Shown here: piece after piece, positions 25,760-34,459 of the stretch
Layout: each line of letters opens with the position of its first letter
Numbering within the stretch: the stretch's first letter is position 1
Assembly: GCF_009760925.1 (NCBI RefSeq)
Contig: NZ_VRLV01000008.1
Coordinates: 310,001-374,000 of the forward strand
Length of the DNA stretch: 64,000 bases
Source: Nonomuraea typhae
GTDB taxonomy: Bacteria > Actinomycetota > Actinomycetes > Streptosporangiales > Streptosporangiaceae
Direction: 5' to 3'
The notes under the pieces: model-generated
Told to the model about the DNA's origin: nothing
Database searches by the model: none
The model's input: the letters and a program-made list of their open reading frames with translations, nothing else
Position numbers and translations under genes: made by a program

Positions 25760-26937
25760 CCATTCCCGAGGCCGCCGCCCCTGAAGCCGCCGCCCCCGAG
25801 GCCGCCGCTCCCGGGGGCGCGGTGGACTCTCCCGTGGTCGAGGTGCTGCCGGTTCCGGGCCTTCCCGAGGTACGGCCGGGCGACGACCTGGCCGCCCTCC
25901 TCGGCGGCGCCGGTCTCCGGGACGGCGACATCGTGGTCATCACCTCGAAGATCGTCAGCAAGGCGGAGAACCGCCTGCGGCACGCCCCCGACCGCAGCGC
26001 CGCCATCGCCGAGGAGACCGAGCGCGTCGTGGCCAGGCGAGGCGACATGGTGATCGCGCAGACCCGGCACGGCTTCGTGATGGCCGCCGCCGGGGTGGAC
26101 AACTCCAACGTCGCCCCGGGCACGGTCCTGCTGCTGCCGGAGGACAGCGACGCCTCGGCCCGCCGGATCCGCGCCGGCCTGACCCCGCGGGTCGGCGTGA
26201 TCGTCTCCGACACCTTCGGCCGCCCGTGGCGGCACGGCCTGACCGACGTGGCCATCGGCGCCGCGGGCGTGCTCCCTCTCGAGGACTTCAGGGGCGGCGA
26301 GGACGCCTACGGCAACCCGCTGAACGCCACCGTGACCGCGCTGGCCGACGAGATCGCGGCGGCGGCCGAGCTGGTGAAGGGCAAGCTGGCGGGCGTGCCG
26401 GTCGCGATCGTGCGCGGCCTCGCGCACCTGGTGACCGAGGAGGACGGTCCCGGCGTGCGCCCGCTGATCCGCCCCGCCGACGAGGACCTGTTCCGGTACG
26501 GCTCACGCGACGTCGTCTTCGCCCGCCGTACCGTCCGCGAGTTCACCGCCGAGCCGGTGGACCCGGCAGTGGTACGGCAGGCGGTCGCGGCCGCCTTCGC
26601 CGCTCCGGACGAGGGGTGGACCCGGTTCGTCCTGGTGGAGTCGCCGGACGTGCGGGAGAAGGTGCTGGGCAGGGCGGTGCCGTACCTGCTGGTGCCGTGT
26701 GTGACCGAGCCCGGGGAGGCGGCGGCGGCGCGGGCGGGGGCGGCGGTGCAGAATCTGCTGGTCCAGCTCGCGATGGAGGGCCTGGGGTCGGCGTGGTCGC
26801 CGCCGAGCGGCCGGGAGGCGGTTCTGGACCTTCCGGCGGGGTGGCGGCCGGTCGGCCTGGTGGCCGTGGGTCACCCGGCGGTGACGCCGCCGGACCGGGA
26901 GCCCCAAGATCTTGTGTCCCGCGTTGTCCTGCGCTGA
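25756..26937 (+). CDS. fbiB: F420-0:gamma-glutamyl ligase / reductase, with shortened C-terminal domain
   Basis: The 393-residue protein begins with a tandem PEAAA low-complexity stretch (about 4-18). The CofE-type ligase domain (about 28-255) follows, with DIVVITSKIVSKAENR, then RGDMVIAQTRHGFVMAAAG, VIVSDTFGRPWRHG and VRGLAHLVTEEDG. It adds gamma-linked glutamates to F420. The C-terminal FMN-binding nitroreductase-like domain, which in FbiB also reduces dehydro-F420-0, starts at RRTVREFTAEPVDPAVV. It continues to NLLVQLAMEGLGSAWSPPSG but is only about 125 residues, shorter than in M. tuberculosis FbiB (448 residues in total). Part of the usual central helical segment seems deleted. The ATG overlaps the fbiA stop. 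Confidence 0.93.
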   Translation: MTIPEAAAPEAAAPEAAAPGGAVDSPVVEVLPVPGLPEVRPGDDLAALLGGAGLRDGDIVVITSKIVSKAENRLRHAPDRSAAIAEETERVVARRGDMVIAQTRHGFVMAAAGVDNSNVAPGTVLLLPEDSDASARRIRAGLTPRVGVIVSDTFGRPWRHGLTDVAIGAAGVLPLEDFRGGEDAYGNPLNATVTALADEIAAAAELVKGKLAGVPVAIVRGLAHLVTEEDGPGVRPLIRPADEDLFRYGSRDVVFARRTVREFTAEPVDPAVVRQAVAAAFAAPDEGWTRFVLVESPDVREKVLGRAVPYLLVPCVTEPGEAAAARAGAAVQNLLVQLAMEGLGSAWSPPSGREAVLDLPAGWRPVGLVAVGHPAVTPPDREPQDLVSRVVLR

Positions 26938-26956
26938 CCTGACATGTCCTGCCATT

Positions 26957-27026
26957 AGGGGTAAAGGAGCCATTTACCCTTAGGAAACTTTCCTTTACAT
27001 TCGAGGTATCCCCCCATGTAAAGGAG
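26957..27026 (+). promoter_or_regulatory. LPMO leader with mutually exclusive pairings that can hide the ribosome-binding site
   Basis: Three arms compete. AGGGGTAAA (26957-26965) can pair with TTTACCCTT (26973-26981). GTAAAGGA (26961-26968) can instead pair with TCCTTTAC (26991-26998). TCCTTTACAT (26991-27000) is also a perfect complement of ATGTAAAGGA (27016-27025), whose AAGGA is the Shine-Dalgarno sequence (AAGGAG, 27021-27026) for the LPMO start at 27034. The same octamer thus occurs three times, once inverted. It can be read as an RNA switch or as repeated operator half-sites; sequence alone does not decide. Confidence 0.6.
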
Positions 27027-27033
27027 CATTTCC

Positions 27034-27777
27034 ATGAGACGGGTGCTCACGTTACTCAGCGCGTTGGTCGTGGTGGTGTCAGCCACGATCTTCGCCGCCT
27101 CCCCGGCGATGGCCCACGGCTACGTCAACTCCCCGCCCAGCAGGCAGTACAACTGCAAGCTGGGCAAGGTCCAGAACTGCGGGCCGATCGTCTGGGAGCC
27201 GCAGAGCGTCGAAGGCGCCAAGGGCCAGCGCAACTGCCACGCCGGAGACTCGCGCTGGGCTCCGCTCAGCGACGAGAGCAAGCCCTGGCCGGTGACCAAC
27301 GTCGGCACGTCCACCACCTTCAGCTGGACGTTCACCGCCAGGCACGCGACGCTCTCCTACGAGTACTACATCGGCGGCACCCGCGTCGGCTTCGTCGCGG
27401 GCAACGGCCAGCAACCACCGGCCACGGTCTCGCACAATGTGAACCTGTCCGGCTTCAGCGGCCGCCAGAAGGTCCTCGCCATCTGGAACATCGCCGACAC
27501 GGCCATGGCGTTCTACGCCTGCATCGACGTCAACATCGGTGGCGGCCCCGGCCAGCCCACCCCGACCCCCACGCCCACTCCTACCCCCACGCCCACGCCC
27601 ACCCCGACCCCGACGCCCACGCCGACCAACCCCGGCGGCACCTGGGCAGCCGGCACGTCCTACACCGCGGGCAGCACCGTCACCTATGGCGGATCGTCCT
27701 ACCGCTGCCTTCAGCCGCACACCGCCATCGCGGGCTGGGAACCCCCCAACGTCCCATCGCTCTGGCAGCGGATCTGA
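27034..27777 (+). CDS. AA10 lytic polysaccharide monooxygenase with C-terminal CBM5/12
   Basis: The 247-residue protein is a secreted copper enzyme that oxidatively cleaves chitin or cellulose. A 27-residue signal peptide ends in SPAMA, so the mature protein begins H28-GYVNSPPSRQ; that N-terminal His and H104 (FTARHATLSY) form the copper brace. Cysteines in YNCKLG, QNCGPI, RNCHAG and FYACID form the disulfides. After about residue 175 comes a Pro-Thr linker of alternating PT, then a chitin-binding module of the CBM5/12 type (about 205-247, with WAAGTSYTAGSTVTYGGSSY and the closing aromatic LWQRI). The start has AAGGAG 8 nt upstream, in a self-complementary leader. DoxX follows 2 bp later. Confidence 0.95.
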   Translation: MRRVLTLLSALVVVVSATIFAASPAMAHGYVNSPPSRQYNCKLGKVQNCGPIVWEPQSVEGAKGQRNCHAGDSRWAPLSDESKPWPVTNVGTSTTFSWTFTARHATLSYEYYIGGTRVGFVAGNGQQPPATVSHNVNLSGFSGRQKVLAIWNIADTAMAFYACIDVNIGGGPGQPTPTPTPTPTPTPTPTPTPTPTPTNPGGTWAAGTSYTAGSTVTYGGSSYRCLQPHTAIAGWEPPNVPSLWQRI

Positions 27778-27779
27778 CC

Positions 27780-28202
27780 ATGGAACAAGTCCGTGACGCG
27801 GGAGTGTCGCTCTTCCGCATCGTGATCGGGCTGCTCTTCGCCTGTCACGGGGCCGTCAAGCTCTTCGGATTCCTTGGCGGCCCTCGTGGCGGCACCCCGG
27901 CCGTCTTCGAATGGCCGGGCTGGTGGGCGGGGCTCATCGAACTCACCGCGGGCAGCCTGGTCCTCTTGGGCCTGGCCACCCGCGCCGCGGCGTTCCTCGC
28001 CGCGGGTGAGATGGCCTACGCCTACTTCATGGTGCACCAGCCCAAGGGACTGTTCCCCATCATCAACGGAGGTGAGCTCGCCGCCCTGTTCTGCTGGTCG
28101 TTCCTGATTCTCGTGTTCATCGGGAGCGGCCCCTGGTCGTTGGACACGGTGGTGGCGCATCTCCGCCACCGCTTCAAGGTGAAGGTTCCCCAAGGTCCCT
28201 GA
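27780..28202 (+). CDS. DoxX family membrane protein
   Basis: The 140-residue protein has four membrane helices and the family pattern: SLFRIVIGLLFACHGAVKLFG at the start, then WWAGLIELTAGSLVLLGLAT, AAFLAAGEMAYAYFMVHQ and a last helix near AALFCWSFLILVFIG. DoxX proteins are small inner-membrane proteins; some take part in thiosulfate oxidation or redox homeostasis, and this one cannot be placed more exactly. The ATG is 2 bp after the LPMO stop, so the two are co-transcribed and probably share the leader control. The functional connection to chitin oxidation is unknown. A terminator follows. Confidence 0.9.
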   Translation: MEQVRDAGVSLFRIVIGLLFACHGAVKLFGFLGGPRGGTPAVFEWPGWWAGLIELTAGSLVLLGLATRAAAFLAAGEMAYAYFMVHQPKGLFPIINGGELAALFCWSFLILVFIGSGPWSLDTVVAHLRHRFKVKVPQGP

Positions 28203-28220
28203 CCGGGGACCTGCGCAGAC

Positions 28221-28253
28221 GGCACCCGCTCCGTGCGGCGGGAATCGGGTGCC
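28221..28253. terminator. Hairpin between DoxX and the VWA gene
   Basis: GGCACCCG (28221-28228) and CGGGTGCC (28246-28253) form an 8-bp perfect stem with a 17-nt loop, between the convergent DoxX and VWA-protein stops. Confidence 0.7.
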
Positions 28254-28280
28254 TGAGGCCCCGCCGTACCCCTCACGCCC

Positions 28281-30011
28281 TCACGTCGGTTTGCACGTGG
28301 GGTGGCACAGACGGCGGGCCAACGCGGCCAGGAAGACCTCGATGATCTCGCTCGGCTCCTGCGCGACGTGCAGGGAGCCGTTGGTGGCCGTGGTGATCTC
28401 GGACAGTCCCGCGCGGTCCACCCCCGAGCCGAAGGCGATGACGACGATCTGCACCGGCTTGTCGGGGTCCCATTCCTTGCGCAGGTGCTCCAGAAGCTGC
28501 TCGCGGGTCAGGCCCTTGCCGTCGTCCCGGCCGGCGGTGATGATCAGGAGCGTGTTGTTCATCTCCTCGCGGAACCCGGTGGAGACCTCCCGGAAACCGC
28601 TGAGGATGGCGTCGTGCAGCGAGCTGTCCAGGCCGGGGTGGATCTTGAGGGTCGAGGTCAGCGCGTCCAGGCTGCCGCGCCGGACCACCTGGCCGGACTC
28701 CGGCTCGTTGATCGGGCCCAGCCGCACGCGCTCGCGATAGCCCTTGGCCCGGCCGCCCAGCGTGTCGGCGAACTCCCACATGCCCATGTGCGTGGAGTCG
28801 GGGAACAACTGCAGCCCGATCTTCGCCGCCGACAGCGCGAGGCCCAGGTCGCCGGACATGTGCCGGGAGGTGTCGGCCAGGACCAGGATGTTGGTCGGCG
28901 GCGCCAGCCTGCTCCACGCCTGCAGGGCGGCGTCGATCTCCGCCGGTGAGATGGACGGGCGGGTCCTCGGGGTCTCCGCCGGAATCTGCGGACCCGGCGA
29001 GATCGGGCCCAGCGTGCCGTCGCCGGAGCGGAACCCGGCCCGCCGTACCAGCTGCTGCGCCTCGTCGCCGCGCAGCCAGTCGGCGAACGCGGTCGAGGCG
29101 GCGGCCACCTCGGGGTCGGTGGCGGTCACGACGTACGGGTAGTCGAGGTTGATCGTGCCCTCGCGCGGGTGCAGGGCGACCACCGGGTCGGCCGACGGCT
29201 GCCGGTTGTGCTCGCGCACCGACTGCTCGGGCACGATCACGACCGGCCGCTGCCAGAACGCCCGGTCGTCCACCGCCGCCAGCATCGAGCGGTAGTCCGG
29301 CGCCGAGCCCGCCTGCGCCCAGCGCACGAACGCGGTCAGCGCCCGGTCGGCGGCGGCGCCGGTGCCCACCACGTCCCGGGCCGCGGCGACGGTGGCGATG
29401 CCCGCCCCGGCCAGCGACGGATCGGGTACCCGGACCACGTCCGGCTCGTTGGTGTTGGGCCGCAGCCGCCCGCGGACGGTCGAGGGGAAGACCATGCGCC
29501 AGTTCATCTCGGTCCTGCCCACCGCGAAGCGCTGGGCCAGCGACTGCCGGGTGGCGAAGACCAGCGGCGAGGTCGCCACCGTGCTCCGGCCCGCGGGCAG
29601 CGCGCTGGCGCCCTGCTTGCGGGCCAGCCGGATCCAGGCGGAGGAGTCGGCGATCCAGCCGTCCGGCCGCTGGCGCAGCACGCCGGCCCGGTCGCCGATC
29701 AGCGTGCGCAGCACGGTCGCCGGCGGCTGCTCGGTCACCTGGACCAGGATGCAGCGCCCGCCCGTGGCCGTCCTGGTCTCGTTGAACCGCTCGGCCGCCT
29801 GCATCGCCACCGGCGCCACGTCCACCGCCGCGGCCACGCCGACGAGAACCGGCTCCCGTGTCGCGCACAGCGCGCCGCCGCCGCCGAAGACGAACACGAT
29901 CCCGGCGACGACGACGGCCAGGGCCGTCAGCCCCGCCAGCAATCCCCGGCTGAGCGCCTGCCTCCGTCGCTGCTCAGGCGTCAGCCCGGCGCGGTGTCGA
30001 GCCAACCGCAC
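28281..30011 (-). CDS. Membrane-anchored solute-binding-like plus von Willebrand factor A protein
   Basis: The 576-residue protein has a basic cytoplasmic N-terminus and one membrane helix (about 23-46, GLLAGLTALAVVVAGIVFVF). A periplasmic-binding-protein-like region follows (about 55-330, with AAERFNETRTATGGRCILVQ and TINLDYPYVVTATDPEVAAA), then a C-terminal VWA domain (about 370-565). The metal-site loop reads NILVLADTSRHMSGD, so the canonical D-x-S-x-S is disturbed (His in place of the second Ser), while T and D elements further on look intact (WEFADTLGG, IITAGRDDGKG). This substrate-binding/VWA architecture is common in actinomycetes and has no known role. The gene is monocistronic between terminators; its upstream neighbour fbiC ends 82 bp away. 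Confidence 0.8.
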   Translation of the reverse strand: MRLARHRAGLTPEQRRRQALSRGLLAGLTALAVVVAGIVFVFGGGGALCATREPVLVGVAAAVDVAPVAMQAAERFNETRTATGGRCILVQVTEQPPATVLRTLIGDRAGVLRQRPDGWIADSSAWIRLARKQGASALPAGRSTVATSPLVFATRQSLAQRFAVGRTEMNWRMVFPSTVRGRLRPNTNEPDVVRVPDPSLAGAGIATVAAARDVVGTGAAADRALTAFVRWAQAGSAPDYRSMLAAVDDRAFWQRPVVIVPEQSVREHNRQPSADPVVALHPREGTINLDYPYVVTATDPEVAAASTAFADWLRGDEAQQLVRRAGFRSGDGTLGPISPGPQIPAETPRTRPSISPAEIDAALQAWSRLAPPTNILVLADTSRHMSGDLGLALSAAKIGLQLFPDSTHMGMWEFADTLGGRAKGYRERVRLGPINEPESGQVVRRGSLDALTSTLKIHPGLDSSLHDAILSGFREVSTGFREEMNNTLLIITAGRDDGKGLTREQLLEHLRKEWDPDKPVQIVVIAFGSGVDRAGLSEITTATNGSLHVAQEPSEIIEVFLAALARRLCHPTCKPT

Positions 30012-30092
30012 GGTTGCTACCTCTCCTCGGGGAGTGATGATTCTCCCAGCGCCGCCCGGGGGCGGCGCAAGGTCGGGTAGAACTTGTTATAG

Positions 30093-32636
30093 CTAAACGA
30101 TCCTGAGCACGCTACGGCAGACGCCGTTGCTCTTGGCCGAAGCGGCCAGCCGCTCGTCGTCCGGCCGGCCGTACTCGGTGGTGCGCTGACGGAACGGGCG
30201 GCCCGTCGGGGCGACCATCTCGGCCATCTCGCTGATCGTCTTGTAGGAGCCGTTCTCGGAACCGGCCATGCGGCTGATCGTCTCCTCCATCAGCGTGCCG
30301 CCCAGGTCGTTGACGCCGCCCTGGAGCACCTCCCGGCACAGGTCGTCGCGGAGCTTGACCCACGAGCACTGGATGTTCTTGATCGCGCCGTGCAGCAGGA
30401 TCCTGGCCAGCGCGTGCACGGCCCGGTTCTCCTGCGCGGTGGGCCCGGGGCGGGCGATGCCGGCCAGGTAGATCGGGGCACTGTGGTGCACGAACGGCAG
30501 CAGCACGAACTCCGAGAAGCCGCCGGTCTCCTCCTGGATGCTCCGGATCAGCTTGATGTGCTTGACCCAGTGCAGGTGGTTGTCGACGTGGCCGTACATC
30601 ATCGTGGAGGTCGTCGGGATGCCGACTCGGTGGGCGGTGGTGATCACCTCGATCCACTCGGCCGCGGGCAGCTTGCCCTTGGTGAGCACCCAGCGCACGT
30701 CGTCGTCGAGGATCTCCGCCGCCGTGCCGGGCAGGCTGTCCACCCCGGCCTCGCGCGCCGCGTGCAGCCAGTCCTCGATCGAGAGATTGGTACGGCTGGC
30801 CCCGTTGACCACCTCCATCGGCGAGAAGGCGTGCACGTGCATGCCCGGGGTGCGTTCCTTGACCGCTCTGGCGATGTCGAAGTAGGCGGTGCCCGGCAGG
30901 TCGGGGTGGATGCCGCCCTGCATGCACACCTCGGTCGCGCCCGCGTCCCACGCCTCCGCGGCCCGGTCGGCCACCTGGTCGAGGCTGAGCGTGTAGGCGT
31001 CGGCGTCGGTGCGCCGCTGGGCGAAGGCGCAGAAGCGGCAGCCGGTGTAGCAGACGTTGGTGAAGTTGATGTTGCGGTTGACGACGAAGGTCACGTCGTC
31101 GCCGGCGGCCTGGCGGCGCAGGTCGTCGGCGATGCGGGCCAGCTCGTCCAGGGCGGGGCCGTCGGCGCCGAGCAGTGTGACCGCCTCGGCGTCGGTCAGC
31201 CCGGCCGGGTCGGCCTCAGCCCGGCGCAGCGCGTGGCCGAGGTCGCCCAGCAGGGCCGCGGGCGCCGCGGGCAGGCGCTCGCGCAGGGCGTCCCAGTCGC
31301 CGTAGACGTGGTCGAAGTCGTCGCGGCGGTCGTGGGTGCGGCCCTCGGTGTCCACGGCGGTGTGCAGGTCGACCCGGCCCGAGGCGCTGAAGCCGCCGTC
31401 CGGCTCCTGCCAGGGGATGCCCTGGACGACGGCGTCCTCCCTGGCCAGGCCGGTCTCCATGTCGGCCAGCGCCCTGATGTGCGTCATCACCCGGGGGTCG
31501 GTCCAGGGCTCGCCGGCCAGGACGTAGTCCGGGTAGAGGGTCAGGCGTTCGCGCATGCCGTACCCGGCGGCGGCGGTGCGCTCGGCCAGCTCGTCGATCT
31601 GCGGCCACGGCTTCTCGGGGCTGACGTGGTCGGGGGTGAGCGGCGAGACGCCGCCCCAGTCGTCGATGCCGGCCCTGATCATCAGCTCGTATTCGCCGCC
31701 GATGAGGTTGGGCGGCGCCTGGATGCGCGTCTTGGGGCCGAGCACCAGGCGGGCGACGGCGATCGTGGCGGCCAGTTCGTGCAGGTCGGCGTCGGGCATG
31801 CCGCGCATCGCCGTGTCCGGCTTGGCGCGGAAGTTCTGGACGATGACCTCCTGGATGCCGCCGTACTCGCGGGCAACCTTCCTGATCGCGAAGATCGACT
31901 CGGCGCGGTCCTGGACGGTCTCGCCGATGCCGATGAGGATGCCGGTGGTGAACGGCACGTTCGACCGGCCGGCGTCCTCCAGCACGCGCAGCCGTACCGC
32001 CGGGTCCTTGTCGGGTGAGCCGTAGTGGGCGGCGCCCTTCTCCGTGAACAGGCGGGTGGAGGTGGTCTCCAGCATCATGCCCATCGAGCCGGCGACCGGC
32101 TTGAGGCGCTGGAAGTCGCGCCAGGTCATGGCGCCGGGGTTCAGGTGCGGCAGCAGGCCGGTCTCCTCGAGCACCCGGATCGCCATCGCGCGCACATAGG
32201 AGATCGTGTCGTCGTAGCCGTGGGCGTCCAGCCACTCGCGCGCCTGGTGCCAGCGGTCCTCCGGCCGGTCGCCGAGCGTGAACAACGCCTCCTTGCAGCC
32301 CAGCGCGGCGCCCTGGCGGGCGATCTCCAGCACTTCGTCGGGGCTGAGGAAGGGCGCGGGCAGCTTGTGCGGGGCGGTGGCGAACGTGCAGTAACCGCAG
32401 CGGTCGCGGCACAACCGGGTCAGCGGGATGAACACGTTCTTGCTGTAGGTGATCACCCCGTCCCGCCCGGCGTTGCGCAGCCCGGCGTCACGCACCCGCC
32501 CGGCGTGTTCGAGCAATGTGTCGAGGTGCCCGTCCCGGGCGTGCAGCAGCACGGTCGCCTCGGCGACGTCGAGCGCCTTGCCGTCGCGGGCACGGGCGAG
32601 CGCCCGGCGCAGAGCAGAATCACTGACCAGAGTCAT
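30093..32636 (-). CDS. fbiC: 7,8-didemethyl-8-hydroxy-5-deazariboflavin (Fo) synthase
   Basis: This 847-residue fused CofG-CofH enzyme has two radical-SAM domains and makes Fo from tyrosine and the pyrimidine of riboflavin synthesis. The N-terminal (CofG) half has C-x3-C-x2-C at about 76-83 (TRLCRDRCGYCTFATAPHK). The C-terminal (CofH) half has a second one at about 529-536 (VCYTGCRFCAFAQ), then GGIHPDLPGTAYFDI and TAAEILDDDVRW. The length equals the mycobacterial fused form. I start at the ATG at 32636; TATCGT lies about 7 nt before it, fitting a leaderless transcript, and the longer frame is unsupported. It lies 3 kb from fbiAB on the opposite strand. The 198-bp gap to the divergent peptidase gene holds both promoters. 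Confidence 0.96.
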   Translation of the reverse strand: MTLVSDSALRRALARARDGKALDVAEATVLLHARDGHLDTLLEHAGRVRDAGLRNAGRDGVITYSKNVFIPLTRLCRDRCGYCTFATAPHKLPAPFLSPDEVLEIARQGAALGCKEALFTLGDRPEDRWHQAREWLDAHGYDDTISYVRAMAIRVLEETGLLPHLNPGAMTWRDFQRLKPVAGSMGMMLETTSTRLFTEKGAAHYGSPDKDPAVRLRVLEDAGRSNVPFTTGILIGIGETVQDRAESIFAIRKVAREYGGIQEVIVQNFRAKPDTAMRGMPDADLHELAATIAVARLVLGPKTRIQAPPNLIGGEYELMIRAGIDDWGGVSPLTPDHVSPEKPWPQIDELAERTAAAGYGMRERLTLYPDYVLAGEPWTDPRVMTHIRALADMETGLAREDAVVQGIPWQEPDGGFSASGRVDLHTAVDTEGRTHDRRDDFDHVYGDWDALRERLPAAPAALLGDLGHALRRAEADPAGLTDAEAVTLLGADGPALDELARIADDLRRQAAGDDVTFVVNRNINFTNVCYTGCRFCAFAQRRTDADAYTLSLDQVADRAAEAWDAGATEVCMQGGIHPDLPGTAYFDIARAVKERTPGMHVHAFSPMEVVNGASRTNLSIEDWLHAAREAGVDSLPGTAAEILDDDVRWVLTKGKLPAAEWIEVITTAHRVGIPTTSTMMYGHVDNHLHWVKHIKLIRSIQEETGGFSEFVLLPFVHHSAPIYLAGIARPGPTAQENRAVHALARILLHGAIKNIQCSWVKLRDDLCREVLQGGVNDLGGTLMEETISRMAGSENGSYKTISEMAEMVAPTGRPFRQRTTEYGRPDDERLAASAKSNGVCRSVLRIV

Positions 32637-32834
32637 ATGCGGCACGATACGGCCCCCTGGGTCTGACTGCCGCACCCAGCCCTCCGGAAACCGCCCCAGT
32701 AAGAGTCGGGCTTTATCCAGGATTTGAGCTGAACCCTTTAGGACGTTGGACCTACACCTCATCCTCAGGAGGTAGACCGCAATCCCTACCTAGGCCCGAT
32801 TCGCCCGCTATGACAGGCAGTCGAAGATCCTGTC

Positions 32835-34397
32835 ATGCGAAGATTCGCGGCACTTGTAGTAGGGCTTGTCGCCCCTCTGTCGATAGTCGCGCCGACGGCC
32901 GCCTCCGCCGCGGCCGTCGAGCCCAAGGCGGACATCGCCTGGTCCCCCTGTCCGGAGAACACGGCCGTCGACTGCGGGACGCTGGCCGTACCCGTCGATT
33001 GGAAGAACCCGGCGGGCGGCACCGTCAACGTCGCCGTCGCGCGGCGCAAGGCCGCGGACCCGGCGGCGAAGATCGGCGCGCTCGTGCTCGGCGCCGGCGG
33101 TCCCGGCGGCTCCGGCGTCAATCTGGTCCTCGGGAGCGACCAGAGGTTCAGCCCCGAGCTCCTGCGGCGTTTCGACATCGTCGGGTTCGACCACCGCGGC
33201 GTCGGCCGCAGCAACCCGGTCGTGTGCTCGGAATCGGTGATGCTCGAGGCCCCGGCCAGCCCGTTGATCAAGAACCAGGCCGAGTTCGACGCGTGGGTCG
33301 CGTTCAACGCGAAGCTGCGCACCGACTGCCGGGCCCGTACCGGCCCGCTCTTCGACCACGTCGACTCGCTCAGCGCCGCCAAGGACCTCGACGCCTTCCG
33401 CGCCGCCTTGGGCGAGCAGAAGATCAGCTACTGGGGCGGCTCCTACGGGACCCTTCTCGGCCAGACCTACGCCGAGAACTTCCCCAGCCGGGTCCGCGCC
33501 GCGGTGCTCGACAGCACCATGGACCACAGCCTCGGCACGGCCGCCTTCATGGCCACCGAGACGTGGGGCACCCAGGACGGCTTCAACGAGTTCGTCGCCT
33601 GGTGCCAGCGCGAAACCTCCTGCCTGCAGAACGGCGAGGACGTCCGGGCGATCTGGCGCGACCTCCTGGCCAAGGCCGACCGCGGTGAGATCATCGACCC
33701 GTCGCGGCCCGACACCCCGATCTCCGCGTTCGAGATCATCGACCACGCGGTCGGCGCCTTCTACGACCCGCGCCGCTGGCCGACCTTGTCGCAGACGATC
33801 GACGAGCTGTCCCGGGCCGCGGTCAAGGCGGGCACGTTCGCCAAGCCCGTGACCAAGGCGGCGAGCTCGCAGGAGAACCTGATACGCAACCCGACTCAGG
33901 TCTTCTGCCTGGACTACCGCCTGCCGGTGCGCGACTTCGCCCAATGGAACTCCCTCGTCAAGAGCCAGGCCAAGATCGCGCCGGACATGCGCTACAGCAC
34001 GCTGGCGATCTTCCCGGTCGTCTCCTGTCTCGGGCAGCCCGACCCGATCCCCAACCCGCAGCACCGCCTGAAGGTCCGCACCCAGACGCCGGTGCTGGTG
34101 GCCAACTCCCTGCACGACCCCGCCACGGTCTACCCGTGGGCGCTCAGCACCACCGCGCAGCTCGGCCGCTCGGGCCGGCTGCTGAGCTACGAGGGCTGGG
34201 GCCACATCGTGTACGGCCGCGGCCCGTGCGCCACCTCGGCCATCGACGGCTACGTGCTGAACCTGACGGTCCCGCCGCGCGGCGCGACCTGCCCGGCGGT
34301 CCCGCCGGCGCAGGCCAAGACGCTCGGCGACAACCCGCTGCACCAGGACTTCGCCCCGAAGGCGCCGGGTCAGCCCGGCTGGGGATTCCCGTCCTGA
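32835..34397 (+). CDS. Secreted alpha/beta-hydrolase, tripeptidyl-aminopeptidase type
   Basis: The 520-residue protein has a signal peptide (RRFAALVVGLVAPLSIVAPT, then AASA). It belongs to the S33 family of secreted Streptomyces mycelial proteases (SlpD/SlpE, Tap). The oxyanion region is GAGGPGGSGVN. The nucleophile elbow is YWGGSYGTLLG (Ser near residue 202). The acid and His come late: VANSLHDPATVYPWA and SYEGWGHIVYG, followed by the C-terminal cap characteristic of the family, with CATSAIDGYVLNLTVPPRGA. It should remove short peptides from the N-terminus of extracellular substrates. A 6-bp inverted repeat GACAGG/CCTGTC (32812-32834) abuts the ATG. A strong terminator follows. Confidence 0.9.
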   Translation: MRRFAALVVGLVAPLSIVAPTAASAAAVEPKADIAWSPCPENTAVDCGTLAVPVDWKNPAGGTVNVAVARRKAADPAAKIGALVLGAGGPGGSGVNLVLGSDQRFSPELLRRFDIVGFDHRGVGRSNPVVCSESVMLEAPASPLIKNQAEFDAWVAFNAKLRTDCRARTGPLFDHVDSLSAAKDLDAFRAALGEQKISYWGGSYGTLLGQTYAENFPSRVRAAVLDSTMDHSLGTAAFMATETWGTQDGFNEFVAWCQRETSCLQNGEDVRAIWRDLLAKADRGEIIDPSRPDTPISAFEIIDHAVGAFYDPRRWPTLSQTIDELSRAAVKAGTFAKPVTKAASSQENLIRNPTQVFCLDYRLPVRDFAQWNSLVKSQAKIAPDMRYSTLAIFPVVSCLGQPDPIPNPQHRLKVRTQTPVLVANSLHDPATVYPWALSTTAQLGRSGRLLSYEGWGHIVYGRGPCATSAIDGYVLNLTVPPRGATCPAVPPAQAKTLGDNPLHQDFAPKAPGQPGWGFPS

Positions 34398-34416
34398 TCC
34401 AGCCCTGACCGGCCGG

Positions 34417-34450
34417 GTGCCCGTCCTCGCGGTGTCGCGGGGGCGGGCAC
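34417..34450 (+). terminator. Terminator after the secreted peptidase gene
   Basis: Long near-perfect hairpin: GTGCCCG (34417-34423) pairs with CGGGCAC (34444-34450), and inside it CCTCGCG pairs with CGCGGGG (one G-U) around a GTGT loop. It ends 9 bp before the next start. Confidence 0.75.
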
Positions 34451-34459
34451 ACTGGTGGG

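Noticed and set aside
27540..27630. Direct-repeat array in the LPMO gene
   Set aside because: These are codons for a Pro-Thr linker between catalytic and chitin-binding modules, not a DNA-level repeat element.
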